Numbered from the stretch's first letter, positions 47,269 through 56,515 are shown. The stretch: DNA of 64,000 bases from Competibacter_A sp037045535 (GCA_037045535.1 JBAOHI010000071.1:372001-436000); one strand, 5' to 3'. The notes: generated by a model from the letters alone, not told the origin. Made by a program: numbers and translations.

Positions 47269-47486
47269 ACGAATCTGTTTTGGCTGTGAGCTAAGTGCGT
47301 GTGTTGCTATCGAATGAGAGAGGTGATGGCAATATATCGGTACAAGTGGATACGTATGTCTACGTCAGCGCTTGGAACGGTAGAAGGCTATTATCGCGGG
47401 GCATGGTATAGTTTAATGATGAATTCGCAAGTGCTCATATCATTGTCGTGCGCAACCGTTTCAGCCCATTCCTGATGAGGTCACTC
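47269..47486. promoter_or_regulatory. divergent promoter region of the polyene cluster
   Basis: These 218 bp separate the chorismatase (minus) from the ACP gene (plus) and are lower in GC than the cluster. TATAGT at about 47,406 is a possible -10 for the plus strand, but no good -35 is seen at the right spacing. Both halves of the cluster are probably controlled from here. Confidence 0.4.
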
Positions 47487-47756
47487 ATGGAAGCCCTTTC
47501 GCCGTTCGAGTTGGAGGTGGCTCGACTGTTGGTCGAGACCCTGCATCTGGAAGATGTCAAGCCGGAGGATATTGCCCCCGAGGAACCGCTGTTCGGCGAA
47601 GGACTCGGTCTGGATTCCATTGATGCCCTAGAGCTGGCGCTGGCGATTTCCAAAACCTACGGCTTGCAACTGCGTTCGGACGACAAGGAAAACCGCCGCG
47701 TGTTTGCCTCGCTGCGCACCTTGAGCCAGCACATCGAACAACAGCGTACCCACTAG
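47487..47756 (+). CDS. acyl carrier protein of the polyene cluster
   Basis: This 89-residue ACP has the phosphopantetheine serine in GLGLDSIDALELALAI (Ser44). It should carry the growing aryl-polyene chain once charged by a phosphopantetheinyl transferase, none of which is seen in the window. The ATG at 47487 was preferred because TGAGG lies 6 bases upstream; in-frame starts at 47448 and 47475 exist. It opens the main plus-strand operon. Known E. coli-type clusters have two ACPs and only one is seen here. Confidence 0.9.
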   Translation: MEALSPFELEVARLLVETLHLEDVKPEDIAPEEPLFGEGLGLDSIDALELALAISKTYGLQLRSDDKENRRVFASLRTLSQHIEQQRTH

Positions 47757-47765
47757 GACTGGTCA

Positions 47766-48731
47766 TTGTCTGGAACCGCATCCCTTTTGCAAGGCTGGAA
47801 GAGCGAAATCTTCCAACGCTATTTTCCCCGATTCGCGTCGCTGAGCCGATTCGCCTGGAGTACTGCTTGCGCGATAGTCGCGTTGGGGCTGGGCTTGGCA
47901 CTGGTCAAAACCGGGTCGGGGCGCGTTCAGTTGTTACTGGGACTGGGTGGGTGTTACATCACTCTGCTAGCAGTGGGTTCTCTGGTGCCGGGTTTGGATT
48001 TCTATCTGCGCGCGGCGCGGCGCGGCGCGGTGGATCGTCCTTGGGTGGCCTTGACCTTCGACGATGGTCCTGACCCCGACACCACTCCGCTATTGCTCGA
48101 TCTACTACGGCGCAAGCGAGTCAGCGCCGCATTTTTTTTTGTAGGCGAGGCAGCACGCCGCTATCCGGCGCTGGTCGCGCAAGCGGTGGCGGATGGCCAT
48201 CTGGTCGGCAATCATTCCGACCGCCACGGTTACGATTGGACAATCGGGTCCACCGAACGATTGTTCACTGAATTCGCCAACGCCAACCATACCCTGACCG
48301 CCATCGTGGGCGAGGCGCCGCGCTTTGTCCGGACGCCGGCGGGCGTATCGCGCCCGAAGTTGGCTGGCGTGCTGCAACGACTGAATCTTCGTAACGTCGC
48401 CTGGGACGTGCGCGGTCTCGAAGGACTTTACCGTGATCCCGAGCGCATCGCCGCCCGGATCGCCCGTCGGACGCGCAACGGGTCCATCATTTTGCTGCAC
48501 GAACGCTATTATGGCGTGCGGCGCTTCGATCCCCAGCAGGTCGTGACCGCAGCGCAACGGACGGTGGAACGACTGCGGGAACGTGGTTTCGAGTTCGTGC
48601 GGCTGGATCGGTTACTGGAGCGATCGGCTGACCACGAAGCGTTGTCGAGCGAGCGATGTTCCCCGTTGGCAGGCGGATCGCCACCGGTCGAGGACAGCAT
48701 GGGCGAGCCGACGGATCGCCGCGCCGCATGA
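47766..48731 (+). CDS. membrane-bound polysaccharide deacetylase (NodB domain)
   Basis: This is a 321-residue protein. Two N-terminal membrane helices (residues 30-75) precede a NodB carbohydrate-esterase domain. The metal and catalytic motifs are TFDDGPDPD near residue 97 and NHSDRHG near 160, with the Arg motif RTPAG near 200; all are intact. The active site should face the periplasm. The TTG start sits 9 bases after the ACP stop behind AGGA. Its end overlaps the acyltransferase (ATGA). Deacetylase genes are not core parts of the E. coli-type polyene cluster. It may trim an acetylated sugar attached to, or stored with, the polyene lipid. Confidence 0.85.
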   Translation: MSGTASLLQGWKSEIFQRYFPRFASLSRFAWSTACAIVALGLGLALVKTGSGRVQLLLGLGGCYITLLAVGSLVPGLDFYLRAARRGAVDRPWVALTFDDGPDPDTTPLLLDLLRRKRVSAAFFFVGEAARRYPALVAQAVADGHLVGNHSDRHGYDWTIGSTERLFTEFANANHTLTAIVGEAPRFVRTPAGVSRPKLAGVLQRLNLRNVAWDVRGLEGLYRDPERIAARIARRTRNGSIILLHERYYGVRRFDPQQVVTAAQRTVERLRERGFEFVRLDRLLERSADHEALSSERCSPLAGGSPPVEDSMGEPTDRRAA

Positions 48732-49627
48732 GCCAGCAATGGGCGCGATTGCCGGAACGGGGCAACCTGCTGGCGCTGCGGCTGATTCGCTGGATCGCCC
48801 TCCATATCGGCCGTTCCACGGGCCGCGTGCTGCTCTATCCGATCACTCTGTATTTTCTGATGACCGCCACGGCCGCCCGGCGCGGCTCACGACGCTTCCT
48901 GCGGCGGGCGCTGGGCCGGGAGCCGGGCTGGCGGGATCTGTTCCGCCATATCCACTGTTTCGCCGCCACTATTCTGGATCGAGTTTATTTTCTGATCGGG
49001 AATCTGGATCGTTTTGAAATCGAAATTTTCGGCGACCAGATCCTGCTTGATCAGGTGGCGTCCGGTCAGGGCTGCATTTTGTTGGGATCGCATCTGGGCA
49101 GTTTCGAAGCGCTGCGGGCGCTGGGTGTGACGTTGCGTCACCTGCCGATCCGAGTGTTGATGAACATCGAGCATAATCGAGCGATGACCCGAATCCTCGA
49201 CGCGCTGAATCCCGAATTGGCGCGAGCCGTCATTCCCATTGGCCGGCCCGAGACCCTACTCCAAGTCCAGGAGAGCGTGGCGCAAGGCTGTATGGTCGGC
49301 GCGCTCGGCGACCGGGTGGCGCAGGGCGAAAAAACAGTGCGCTGCCGGTTTTTCGGCGAGGAAACCGCCTTTCCAATCGGCCCGATCCTGCTGGCGGCGC
49401 TGATCGAGTGCCCGGTCATCCTGTTTTTTGGCCTGTATCGGGGCGGCAATCGCTACGATGCCCATTTCGAAATCCTGGCGGAACGGATTGCATTGGAACC
49501 GCGCCGCCGCCAGGAACAGCTTGGGGCTTGGGTGCAGCGTTACGCCGACCGCCTAGAGCATTACGCGCGGCTCGCCCCCTACAATTGGTTCAATTTTTAC
49601 GATTACTGGGCGGAAGAATCGTCATGA
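48728..49627 (+). CDS. LpxL/HtrB-like acyltransferase of the polyene cluster
   Basis: This 299-residue inner-membrane acyltransferase of the LpxL family starts MSQQWARLPERGN. The catalytic HX4E reads SHLGSFEALRALG near residue 119. The family residues RCRFFGEETAFPIGPILLA and the C-terminal PYNWFNFYDYW are typical of polyene-cluster members. It should transfer the aryl polyene acyl chain from ACP to a lipid or glycolipid headgroup. The start was set by its ATGA overlap with the deacetylase. The next gene also overlaps in the same way. Confidence 0.9.
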   Translation: MSQQWARLPERGNLLALRLIRWIALHIGRSTGRVLLYPITLYFLMTATAARRGSRRFLRRALGREPGWRDLFRHIHCFAATILDRVYFLIGNLDRFEIEIFGDQILLDQVASGQGCILLGSHLGSFEALRALGVTLRHLPIRVLMNIEHNRAMTRILDALNPELARAVIPIGRPETLLQVQESVAQGCMVGALGDRVAQGEKTVRCRFFGEETAFPIGPILLAALIECPVILFFGLYRGGNRYDAHFEILAERIALEPRRRQEQLGAWVQRYADRLEHYARLAPYNWFNFYDYWAEESS

Positions 49628-50316
49628 ATCCGCTTGCGACGTCCGGTCGGTGGTTCGCCCGCCAGCGCGGGATGGGCTGGGACGGCTTGACGATGCTGGT
49701 CTTGTCCAATTTGGTGTTACTGGCGACGGCCGGGATGAGCGGGCTGTGGATGCTGCATCGGGTCTGGCGCGTCGCGCGCAACGCGCCCTTTGCCGGGGTC
49801 GAGAGCAATTGGGTGGTGGTGCTGGGGGCGCGCTTGCTGCACGATCAGGTGGCGCCCGGCTACGCCCGTCGCTTGCGGCGTGCTGCCGAACTGTACCGGG
49901 CCGATCCCCGGCGACGCATTCTGCTGGTCGGGGGCCAGACTGGCGGCAGCGTCAGCGAAGCCGAACGGGGCGAGGAGTTTCTGCGCGAATGTGGGTTGCC
50001 CGCATCGGCCTTGTTCATCGAAGACCAATCCCTGAACACGCTCGACAATCTGCGCCGCGCCCGACACCTGTTCCCAGAGCTGCGCGAGCGTCCCTTTGTA
50101 TTGGTGACCAGTCGTTATCATCTGGCGCGCAGCGCAGTGCTGGCGCGCGGGCTGGAATTGCAACCGGTGCCATGCGCTGCCGAGGAGCGTTTACGCCTCT
50201 ATCCGGGGATGATTTGGCGACTGGTGCTGGAAGCCTACTATCTACATTGGTACGCGGTCGGCAAGGCGTGGTCGCGTAGAACCGGCAACCGTCACAGCCT
50301 GGCGCGAATCACCTGA
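49624..50316 (+). CDS. YdcF/SanA-like DUF218 membrane protein
   Basis: This 230-residue protein has one N-terminal membrane helix (residues 22-42) and a DUF218 domain. Motifs are VVLGARLLHDQVAPGYARRL near residue 60, ILLVGGQTGGSVSEAE near 100, SLNTLDNLRRA and LVTSRYHLARS near 160. The His and Ser/Asp pocket of the family is preserved. DUF218 proteins (YdcF, SanA, ElyC) act in envelope or peptidoglycan homeostasis with unclear chemistry. It overlaps the acyltransferase gene (ATGA) and is therefore part of the operon. A role with lipid-linked sugars is inference. Confidence 0.85.
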   Translation: MNPLATSGRWFARQRGMGWDGLTMLVLSNLVLLATAGMSGLWMLHRVWRVARNAPFAGVESNWVVVLGARLLHDQVAPGYARRLRRAAELYRADPRRRILLVGGQTGGSVSEAERGEEFLRECGLPASALFIEDQSLNTLDNLRRARHLFPELRERPFVLVTSRYHLARSAVLARGLELQPVPCAAEERLRLYPGMIWRLVLEAYYLHWYAVGKAWSRRTGNRHSLARIT

Positions 50317-50326
50317 ATGGTCGTTT

Positions 50327-51112
50327 ATGTATGCGAGCGGCATCGGCCTGTGCGCTCCTGGGTTGCCGGACTGGCCGACCGGCCGCGCGATATTGACGGG
50401 CCAACAGCCGTATCGGTGGGACGAGTCACCCCGTTTCGACCGTGTGCGCTTGCCGCGCAACGAAGCCCGCCGGGCGACCGCAACCGTCCGGTTAGCATTG
50501 CAGGCGGCGGCAGAAGCGCTGGATATCGTCGGATTGGATGCCGCGCGATGCAGTGCGGTATTCGCCTGTTCCGGTGGCAATACCGAAGCCTTGGACCGAT
50601 TATGCCGGGCGCTGACCGAGCCCGAACGGCTGATCTCTCCTAGCCAGTTCAATCAGTCGGTGCATAACGCGCCACTCGGGTATTGGGGCATCGCGACCGG
50701 TTCGACCCTGCCGGCGGTCAGCGTCGGCGCTTACGATGCCTCGTTCGCCGCCGGGTTCCTGGAAGCGTTCGCCTTGGCGCGGTCGGAAAACCGGCCGGTG
50801 ATATTGGTGGCCTATGACGCCCCGCCGCCGCTGCCATTGCAACCGTTTCGGCCGATTTCCACCCGGTTCGGCGTGGCGTTGTTGTTGACTCCCGAACCGT
50901 TGCCCGGCAGTATCGCGCGCCTACATGGATTGCGGTTGCAAAGTGGTGCAGCCGATGCGATGCCGGCCGAAGCACTGGAACGGTTGCGCCTGAGCAATCC
51001 CGCTGCACGAAGTTTGCCGTTGTTGCAACGGCTCGCCGCCGGACAGACCGGGATGGTCGCGTTACCCTATTTGCCCGAGACCCGACTCGAACTGTCTGTG
51101 GAACCATGTTGA
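50327..51112 (+). CDS. ketosynthase-like chain-length factor, copy 1
   Basis: This 261-residue thiolase-fold protein matches the beta-ketoacyl synthase-like family of aryl polyene clusters. SPSQFNQSVHNAPLGYWGI and SVGAYDASFAAGFLEA are its hallmarks. It lacks an active-site cysteine at the expected place (FACSGGNTEAL is an earlier segment), so it cannot condense alone. It probably pairs with the ketosynthase at 54507 to set chain length. About 261 residues is roughly two thirds of a full ketosynthase. A paralogue lies at 55700. It overlaps the next gene by 7 bases. Confidence 0.87.
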   Translation: MYASGIGLCAPGLPDWPTGRAILTGQQPYRWDESPRFDRVRLPRNEARRATATVRLALQAAAEALDIVGLDAARCSAVFACSGGNTEALDRLCRALTEPERLISPSQFNQSVHNAPLGYWGIATGSTLPAVSVGAYDASFAAGFLEAFALARSENRPVILVAYDAPPPLPLQPFRPISTRFGVALLLTPEPLPGSIARLHGLRLQSGAADAMPAEALERLRLSNPAARSLPLLQRLAAGQTGMVALPYLPETRLELSVEPC

Positions 51113-51558
51113 TCGACAAGGCGGAAATCCGGAGCCTGATTCCCCATGCCGGCGCCATGTGCTTGCTGGATGCGGTCGCTGCCTGGGACGAGCAATCCAT
51201 CACCTGTCTGACCGACACGCATCGCGATCCCGCCAATCCGCTGCGCCGAGAGGGGCGGTTGTCGGTGTTGCACGCGATCGAGTACGGCGCCCAGGCCGCG
51301 GCGATTCACGGCGCCCTGTGCGCTCGGGCGGCGGGACGAACGGCATCGCCGGGTTACCTGGTTGCGTTGCGCGACGCGCGCTGGTCGGTCGCCGAACTGG
51401 ACGGGATCGCCGCGCCGCTGGAAGTCATTGCCCGCCCCCTGCTGGGCGATACCGGCTCCTGGATCTATGCGATCCAGATTAGCGCCACCGGCCGCTTGCT
51501 GGCGGAAGCCCGTATCACCATCGTGTTGCAACAGCCGAAGATCGGAGCGCGTCCGTGA
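51106..51558 (+). CDS. hotdog-fold dehydratase (ApeP-like)
   Basis: This 150-residue hotdog protein of the ApeP/FabZ-related type has its active-site region in RSLIPHAGAMCLLDAV (His near residue 14). A second conserved stretch is LHAIEYGAQAAAIHGAL, where FabZ has its helix with Glu. It is the second dehydratase of the cluster; the E. coli-type system also uses two. It may act on polyene intermediates of a different length, or form a complex with the first dehydratase. It overlaps both neighbours by a few bases. Confidence 0.85.
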   Translation: MLIDKAEIRSLIPHAGAMCLLDAVAAWDEQSITCLTDTHRDPANPLRREGRLSVLHAIEYGAQAAAIHGALCARAAGRTASPGYLVALRDARWSVAELDGIAAPLEVIARPLLGDTGSWIYAIQISATGRLLAEARITIVLQQPKIGARP

Positions 51559-52112
51559 TTCGCTGGGCGTGGCTGCTGCTGATGTGCTGGCCGTTGGCGA
51601 GCGTGGCCGACGATGCGCTGACCGAAGTCATGCGGATGCTGGCGGCGGTGCCGGCAATGGAAGGCACCTTTCGGGAAGAAAAAACCCTCGCCGTGTTGCA
51701 AGAGCCTTTGGTGACCACGGGGCTGCTTTACTACCGTGCCCCGGCTTTTCTGCGCAAACGAACGCTCACCCCGCAACCGGAGGATTACGAAGCCGACGGC
51801 GATTGGCTGACCGTCGAAACGCCGGCCGCCGGCCGCCGTCAGTTCGACCTCAACGGTTATTCGCAGCTGCGTCCTTTCGTGGAAGCGATTCGCGCGACGC
51901 AGGCGGGCGACCGAGCGACGCTGGAGCGTTATTACCGATTGGAATTTCAAGGAACGCCCGCCGATTGGAGCCTGCGCCTGACTCCTCGCGATCCACAAGC
52001 CACCGCTTATGTGACCGCCATCGTCTTGCGTGGTCGGGGCGGGTCGATTTCCAGCATGGAAACGCTGGAACCGGACGGCGACCACAGCTTGATGACGATT
52101 ACGACCAGGTGA
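51555..52112 (+). CDS. LolA-like outer-membrane lipid carrier of the polyene cluster
   Basis: This 185-residue periplasmic protein has a signal peptide (WAWLLLMCWPLASVADD). The mature domain shows the LolA-like pattern: TEVMRMLAAVPAMEGTFREEKTLAVLQEPLVTTGLLYYRAP, then repeated short beta strands and a C-terminal MTITTR. In polyene clusters the LolA-like protein takes the finished lipid from the MMPL exporter across the periplasm. The GTG start overlaps the upstream stop (GTGA). The exporter follows after 9 bases, which supports the joint role. Confidence 0.85.
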   Translation: MIRWAWLLLMCWPLASVADDALTEVMRMLAAVPAMEGTFREEKTLAVLQEPLVTTGLLYYRAPAFLRKRTLTPQPEDYEADGDWLTVETPAAGRRQFDLNGYSQLRPFVEAIRATQAGDRATLERYYRLEFQGTPADWSLRLTPRDPQATAYVTAIVLRGRGGSISSMETLEPDGDHSLMTITTR

Positions 52113-52121
52113 AATGGCGTC

Positions 52122-54503
52122 ATGTCGAGCGTTTCGCGGCCTCCTCGGACCCCTTCACCCTCAGCGGAGGAAGGAAGCCAACGCTATCGCCGGTTGATTG
52201 TGTCGCTCTGGTTATTAGCCGTGCTGGGTTGCGGCTGGGTCGTACTGACGACGCCGGTCACCGCCGATCTGACCTTGTTCGTGCCTCGTGCCGATCCGGT
52301 CGCGGAACTGTTGCTGGAGCAGTTGCGCAGCGGCCCGACGACCCGGCTGATTCTGTTGGGTTTGGACGGCGATTCCGAAACTGCTCGCGCGGCCGTTAGT
52401 CGCCAACTGGCGGAGCGATTGCGTTCGACGGCTTTGTTCACGCGAGCGACCAACGGCACGGATGCATTGCCGGAAACGGAACTGCAAGCGCTGTTTGCCC
52501 ATCGCTATTTGCTCAGCCCGACCCTCTCCCCGGACCGATTTACGGTGGATGGGTTGCATGCGGCCTTGCAGCAGCGGTTGGCCGAATTGCAGTCGCCGCT
52601 GGCGGTGTTCCAGAAACGCTGGTTGGCCAGCGACCCGACCGGCGAGTTGCTAAGCCTGCTGCAAGTGTGGCAGGGCGGAATGCGCGAACCGACCAAGCGG
52701 CTGGGCGTCTGGTTCGCGCCGGACGGTGATCGCGCCCTGTTGCTGGTCGAAACGCGGGCTTCCGGTTACGACCTCGTCGCCCAGCGCGAAGCGGTGACGG
52801 CGATTCGCCAAGCATTCGTCGCGGCCAGCGTCGGCACTGGCGTGCGGTTGACGATGAGCGGTCCCGGCGTGCTGGCGACGCTGGCCGAGGACCAAGTGCG
52901 CGCCGGAGCGGAGTGGCTGAGTGCGTTAGCTCTGGCGGCGGTAGTGTTGATCCTGCTGTTGGTTTATCGGTCGGCGCGGACGGTCTGGCTCGGTGCCTTG
53001 CCGATGCTGTCGGCCCTGCTGGTCGGCGCGGCGGCAGTCGATTGGGTCTTCGGCAAGATGTACCTGATTACGCTGGCTTTTAGTATGACGCTGCTCGGGG
53101 AAACGCTGGACTATCCCACCTACCTGTTCAGCCATCGACGCGCGACGGAGACGGTGACGGAGACTTTGCGACAGCTGTGGCCGACCCTGCGGTTGTGCGT
53201 GGTAACCACGGCACTGGGTTGTCTAGCGATGCTGGATTCCGATTTCCCCGGATTGGGCCAGTTGGGGGTCTTCACCATCGCGGGTATCGTCGCGGCCTTG
53301 GTGACCACCCGCTGGCTGTTACCGGCTCTTTTGCCGCCGAATTGGGCGCCGCCGCGACCGGTCACTATCGGTGCTTGGGCGGATGCAGTGTTGCACCCAC
53401 GACCCCGGTTGGCGTTGGTAATCGGCGGCTGCGGTTTATTGGTGTTGCTGAGTTTGGCGATTGAAACCCCGCCGCTGTGGGAAGATGACTTGGCCGCGCT
53501 CAGCCCGGTGCCACGCGAACTGTTACGGCTCGATCAGGAATTACGGACCGCGCTGGGTGCGCCGGAGGTCGGCCATCTGATCGTCGTTACCGCGCCGGAC
53601 GCCGAAACTGCCTTGCAGGATAGCGAAACGATTGCCGCCTATCTGAATCGTCGCCAAACCGAAGGGGTGTTGGCCGGTTACGATGGCGCCATGCGTTATT
53701 TGCCCAGCGTCCACACGCAACGGCAACGACAAGCTGCCTTGCCGGATACCGAGTCCCTAACGGCAAACCTGACCGCCGCTGTGGCAGGATTGCCGTTCAA
53801 ATCTGGGCTATTCGCGCCCTTCCTCGATGCTGTCGCCGCCGCGCGAACCGCATCGCCGCTGCGGCCCGAGGATTTGAGCGGTACCTTGCTGGGGACGCGG
53901 GTCGGTACCCTGCTGTTTCCGGGCGAGCGCGGCTGGACCGCGTTGTTACCGCTGAGCGGCGTTCGGGATTCCCGGACGCTGGCCGCTGATTTGCCGCGAG
54001 TCGAGGTCGGTCAAGCGTACTATCTCGATTTGCGCGCCGAAACCAATCGAATCGTGGCAGGTTTTCGCGGTGCGGCGTTGCAACGGCTCGCTTGGGGCTT
54101 CGCGCTGATCGTGGCGGTGGTCTGGATCGGATTGCGATCCTGGCGGCGGGTCGTCGCTGCCTTGCTGCCGGTGCTAGTGGCGCTGGTTTTTACCGTGGCC
54201 GCTCTATTGGCCGCAGGCGAGCGATTATCGCTGTTCCATTTAGTTTCGCTACTGCTGGTATTGGGCGTGGGCGTGGATTACGGGCTGTTTTTTAGCCGAC
54301 CCGATCCCGATCCCGATCGGCGCCGTCGTACTCTACATGCGTTAATAGTTTGCTGTGGTTCGGCGTTGACTGTGTTTGGTATGCTCTCAACTTCCACGCT
54401 GCCGGCGCTGCGGGCCATCGGCTTGACCGTGGCTCTAGGCGTGGCCGCCAGTTTCATCGTCACTTTGGTGGCGGCACGACCCCTGTTGACGCGAATGAAT
54501 TGA
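52122..54503 (+). CDS. MMPL/RND-family exporter of the polyene cluster
   Basis: This 793-residue membrane protein has two repeats of six helices. The first helix (VSLWLLAVLGCGWVVLTTP) is followed by a large periplasmic loop. Segment MYLITLAFSMTLLGETLDYPTYLFSH and the C-terminal LVSLLLVLGVGVDYGLFFS carry the acidic residues of the RND proton relay (GETLDY, GVGVDY). It resembles the MMPL proteins that move finished aryl polyenes or lipids from the inner membrane. It lies between the LolA-like carrier and the ketosynthase, in the standard cluster order. The signal-anchor start and length fit the family. Confidence 0.92.
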   Translation: MSSVSRPPRTPSPSAEEGSQRYRRLIVSLWLLAVLGCGWVVLTTPVTADLTLFVPRADPVAELLLEQLRSGPTTRLILLGLDGDSETARAAVSRQLAERLRSTALFTRATNGTDALPETELQALFAHRYLLSPTLSPDRFTVDGLHAALQQRLAELQSPLAVFQKRWLASDPTGELLSLLQVWQGGMREPTKRLGVWFAPDGDRALLLVETRASGYDLVAQREAVTAIRQAFVAASVGTGVRLTMSGPGVLATLAEDQVRAGAEWLSALALAAVVLILLLVYRSARTVWLGALPMLSALLVGAAAVDWVFGKMYLITLAFSMTLLGETLDYPTYLFSHRRATETVTETLRQLWPTLRLCVVTTALGCLAMLDSDFPGLGQLGVFTIAGIVAALVTTRWLLPALLPPNWAPPRPVTIGAWADAVLHPRPRLALVIGGCGLLVLLSLAIETPPLWEDDLAALSPVPRELLRLDQELRTALGAPEVGHLIVVTAPDAETALQDSETIAAYLNRRQTEGVLAGYDGAMRYLPSVHTQRQRQAALPDTESLTANLTAAVAGLPFKSGLFAPFLDAVAAARTASPLRPEDLSGTLLGTRVGTLLFPGERGWTALLPLSGVRDSRTLAADLPRVEVGQAYYLDLRAETNRIVAGFRGAALQRLAWGFALIVAVVWIGLRSWRRVVAALLPVLVALVFTVAALLAAGERLSLFHLVSLLLVLGVGVDYGLFFSRPDPDPDRRRRTLHALIVCCGSALTVFGMLSTSTLPALRAIGLTVALGVAASFIVTLVAARPLLTRMN

Positions 54504-54506
54504 TCG

Positions 54507-55703
54507 ATGGCTATCGAACCTCTTGCAGTTGCCGCGTGTACCGCGACCAACGCCTTGGGGCATGGTGTTGCGGCGTCGCTGGCAGCACTGCGTCGCGGCG
54601 AAAGCGGATTGCGACCTTGCGATTTCGAGGATGCGGTACTGGACACCTGGATCGGACGAGTCGCTGGTCTCGAAGAAGAACCGTTGGGCGGCGAGTTCGC
54701 GACGTTCGATTGCCGCAACAATCGGCTGGCGCGACGGGGTTTGGAACAGGACAACTTCGCGGCGGCGGTCCGAGACGCGCGGGTGCGTTATGGCGCCGAC
54801 CGCATCGGCGTATTCGTCGGCACCAGCACCTCCGGCATCGGCGCCACCGAGCACGCCTACCGCCAGCGCGATCCCGTCACCGGCGGTTTGCCGGAAACTT
54901 TCGACTACCAGCACACGCACAACGTCTTTTCGGTGGCGGATTTCACCCGGCGCTGGCTGGGGCTGGCCGGCGTGGCGCTCGCTATTTCCACCGCTTGCTC
55001 TTCCAGTGCCAAGGCGTTCGCTTCGGCCTGGCGCCACATGCGCGCGGGATTTTGCGATGCCGCCGTGGTCGGCGGGGTGGATAGCCTGTGCTTGACCACT
55101 CTCTATGGCTTCAACGCTTTGGGGCTGGCTTCCTGTCGGCCCTGCCGTCCATGGGATGCCGAACGCGACGGTCTCAATATCGGCGAAGCAGCCGGGTTCG
55201 CCCTGTTGGAGTGGGCCACGCCGGACGATGCGCACGTGTTGTTACGGGGTTATGGCGAAAGCAGCGACGCCTATCACATGACCGCCGCCCATCCCGAGGG
55301 CGTGGGCGCGGTGCTGGCGATGCGGCAGGCATTGGCGCGGGCGGATGTGACGCCCGCGCAAGTGGACTACATCAACCTGCACGGCACCGCCACGCCGTTA
55401 AACGATGCCGCCGAGGACCGGGCTGTGCTGCGGGTGTTCGGGTCGGAAACGCCGTGTAGTTCCACCAAGGGGTGGACCGGGCATACCTTAGGGGCGGCGG
55501 GTATTACCGAAGCGATTTTGGTCTGCCTGTGTCTGGAACACGGCCTGATTCCCGGCACGCTCAACACGCATCAACGAGATCCGAAACTGGGCGCGGGCGT
55601 GGTGCTGGAGAACCGCGAACGCCCGTTGCGCGTGGCGCTCAGTAATTCCTTTGGTTTTGGTGGCAGCAATTGCAGCCTGCTGTTCGGACGGAGGGACGCG
55701 TGA
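54507..55703 (+). CDS. beta-ketoacyl-ACP synthase of the polyene cluster
   Basis: This 398-residue KAS I/II-type condensing enzyme has the nucleophile Cys164 in AISTACSSSAKAFASA. The two histidines are in NLHGTATPLNDAAED (near 295) and GWTGHTLGAAG (near 330). The C-terminal NSFGFGGSNCSLLFG is typical. All catalytic residues are present. It should extend the aryl starter with malonyl units, paired with one or both of the chain-length-factor-like proteins. It begins 3 bases after the exporter stop and overlaps the second factor (GTGA). Confidence 0.93.
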   Translation: MAIEPLAVAACTATNALGHGVAASLAALRRGESGLRPCDFEDAVLDTWIGRVAGLEEEPLGGEFATFDCRNNRLARRGLEQDNFAAAVRDARVRYGADRIGVFVGTSTSGIGATEHAYRQRDPVTGGLPETFDYQHTHNVFSVADFTRRWLGLAGVALAISTACSSSAKAFASAWRHMRAGFCDAAVVGGVDSLCLTTLYGFNALGLASCRPCRPWDAERDGLNIGEAAGFALLEWATPDDAHVLLRGYGESSDAYHMTAAHPEGVGAVLAMRQALARADVTPAQVDYINLHGTATPLNDAAEDRAVLRVFGSETPCSSTKGWTGHTLGAAGITEAILVCLCLEHGLIPGTLNTHQRDPKLGAGVVLENRERPLRVALSNSFGFGGSNCSLLFGRRDA

Positions 55704-56515
55704 ACCCGCTCTTCGTCGAAAGCGTAGGTATGCTGGCGCCGGGATTGGTCGGCTGGGCGGCGAGTCAGGAAGTGCTGGCCGGTGGTCGGCCCTATGTCGC
55801 CGGGCCAATGCCACCAACCGTCGCGACCTTGCTACCGGCTAACGAGCGGCGCCGTACCACGGCCACGGTCAAGCTGGCGCTGCACGTCGCGCAGGAAGCG
55901 ATGGACCAAGCCATCCCCACGCCCAACCGCTCTCCCAAAGAGCAAGGGGAGCTGTCGGTTGCCACGGTATTCGCCTCGTCGGGCGGGGATAGTGAGGTGC
56001 TGGACAAGATTTGCACGGCGCTGACTCAGTCCGACCGGCCGGTTTCGCCCACACAATTCCATCACTCGGTACACAACACGCCCGCTGGTTACTGGTCCAT
56101 TGCCACCGGTTGCACACAGCCCTCGCTTAGTTTGTCCGCCCACGACGGCAGTTTCGCCACCGGTTTGTTGGAGGCAGCGGCGCTGGCGTTCACGGAAGCG
56201 GCGCGGGTGTTACTGATTGCCTACGATTTACCGCTGCCGTTTCCACTGTCGGAGCGGCGCGATATCGTCGCGCCGTTCGCTGTGGCTCTGTTGCTGAATC
56301 CTGTGGCGACCGAACGATCCCGAGCGACGCTCCGATTGATGCAAACTAGGTCCGAATCGGTGGATCGGTTGGCCGACGCGGGTCTGGAACGATTGCGAGC
56401 CGGCAATCCCGCCGCGCGTAGCCTGCCGTTGTTGTGCGCCATCGCGCGGCGAGAGAATCGACGAGTCGTGTTATCCAACGATGGTATGAGCCTGAGCGTG
56501 GACGTCACGCCATGA
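55700..56515 (+). CDS. ketosynthase-like chain-length factor, copy 2
   Basis: This 271-residue paralogue of the protein at 50327 shares SPTQFHHSVHNTPAGYWSIATG, FATGLLEAAALAF and the C-terminal RAGNPAARSLPLL. It too lacks the ketosynthase cysteine. It directly follows the ketosynthase with a GTGA overlap and GGAGGG as ribosome site, so it is the more likely obligate partner. It has an extra loop (residues 71-83, TPNRSPKEQGEL) that copy 1 lacks. Two copies in one cluster could give two chain lengths or a stable ternary complex. Confidence 0.87.
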   Translation: MNPLFVESVGMLAPGLVGWAASQEVLAGGRPYVAGPMPPTVATLLPANERRRTTATVKLALHVAQEAMDQAIPTPNRSPKEQGELSVATVFASSGGDSEVLDKICTALTQSDRPVSPTQFHHSVHNTPAGYWSIATGCTQPSLSLSAHDGSFATGLLEAAALAFTEAARVLLIAYDLPLPFPLSERRDIVAPFAVALLLNPVATERSRATLRLMQTRSESVDRLADAGLERLRAGNPAARSLPLLCAIARRENRRVVLSNDGMSLSVDVTP

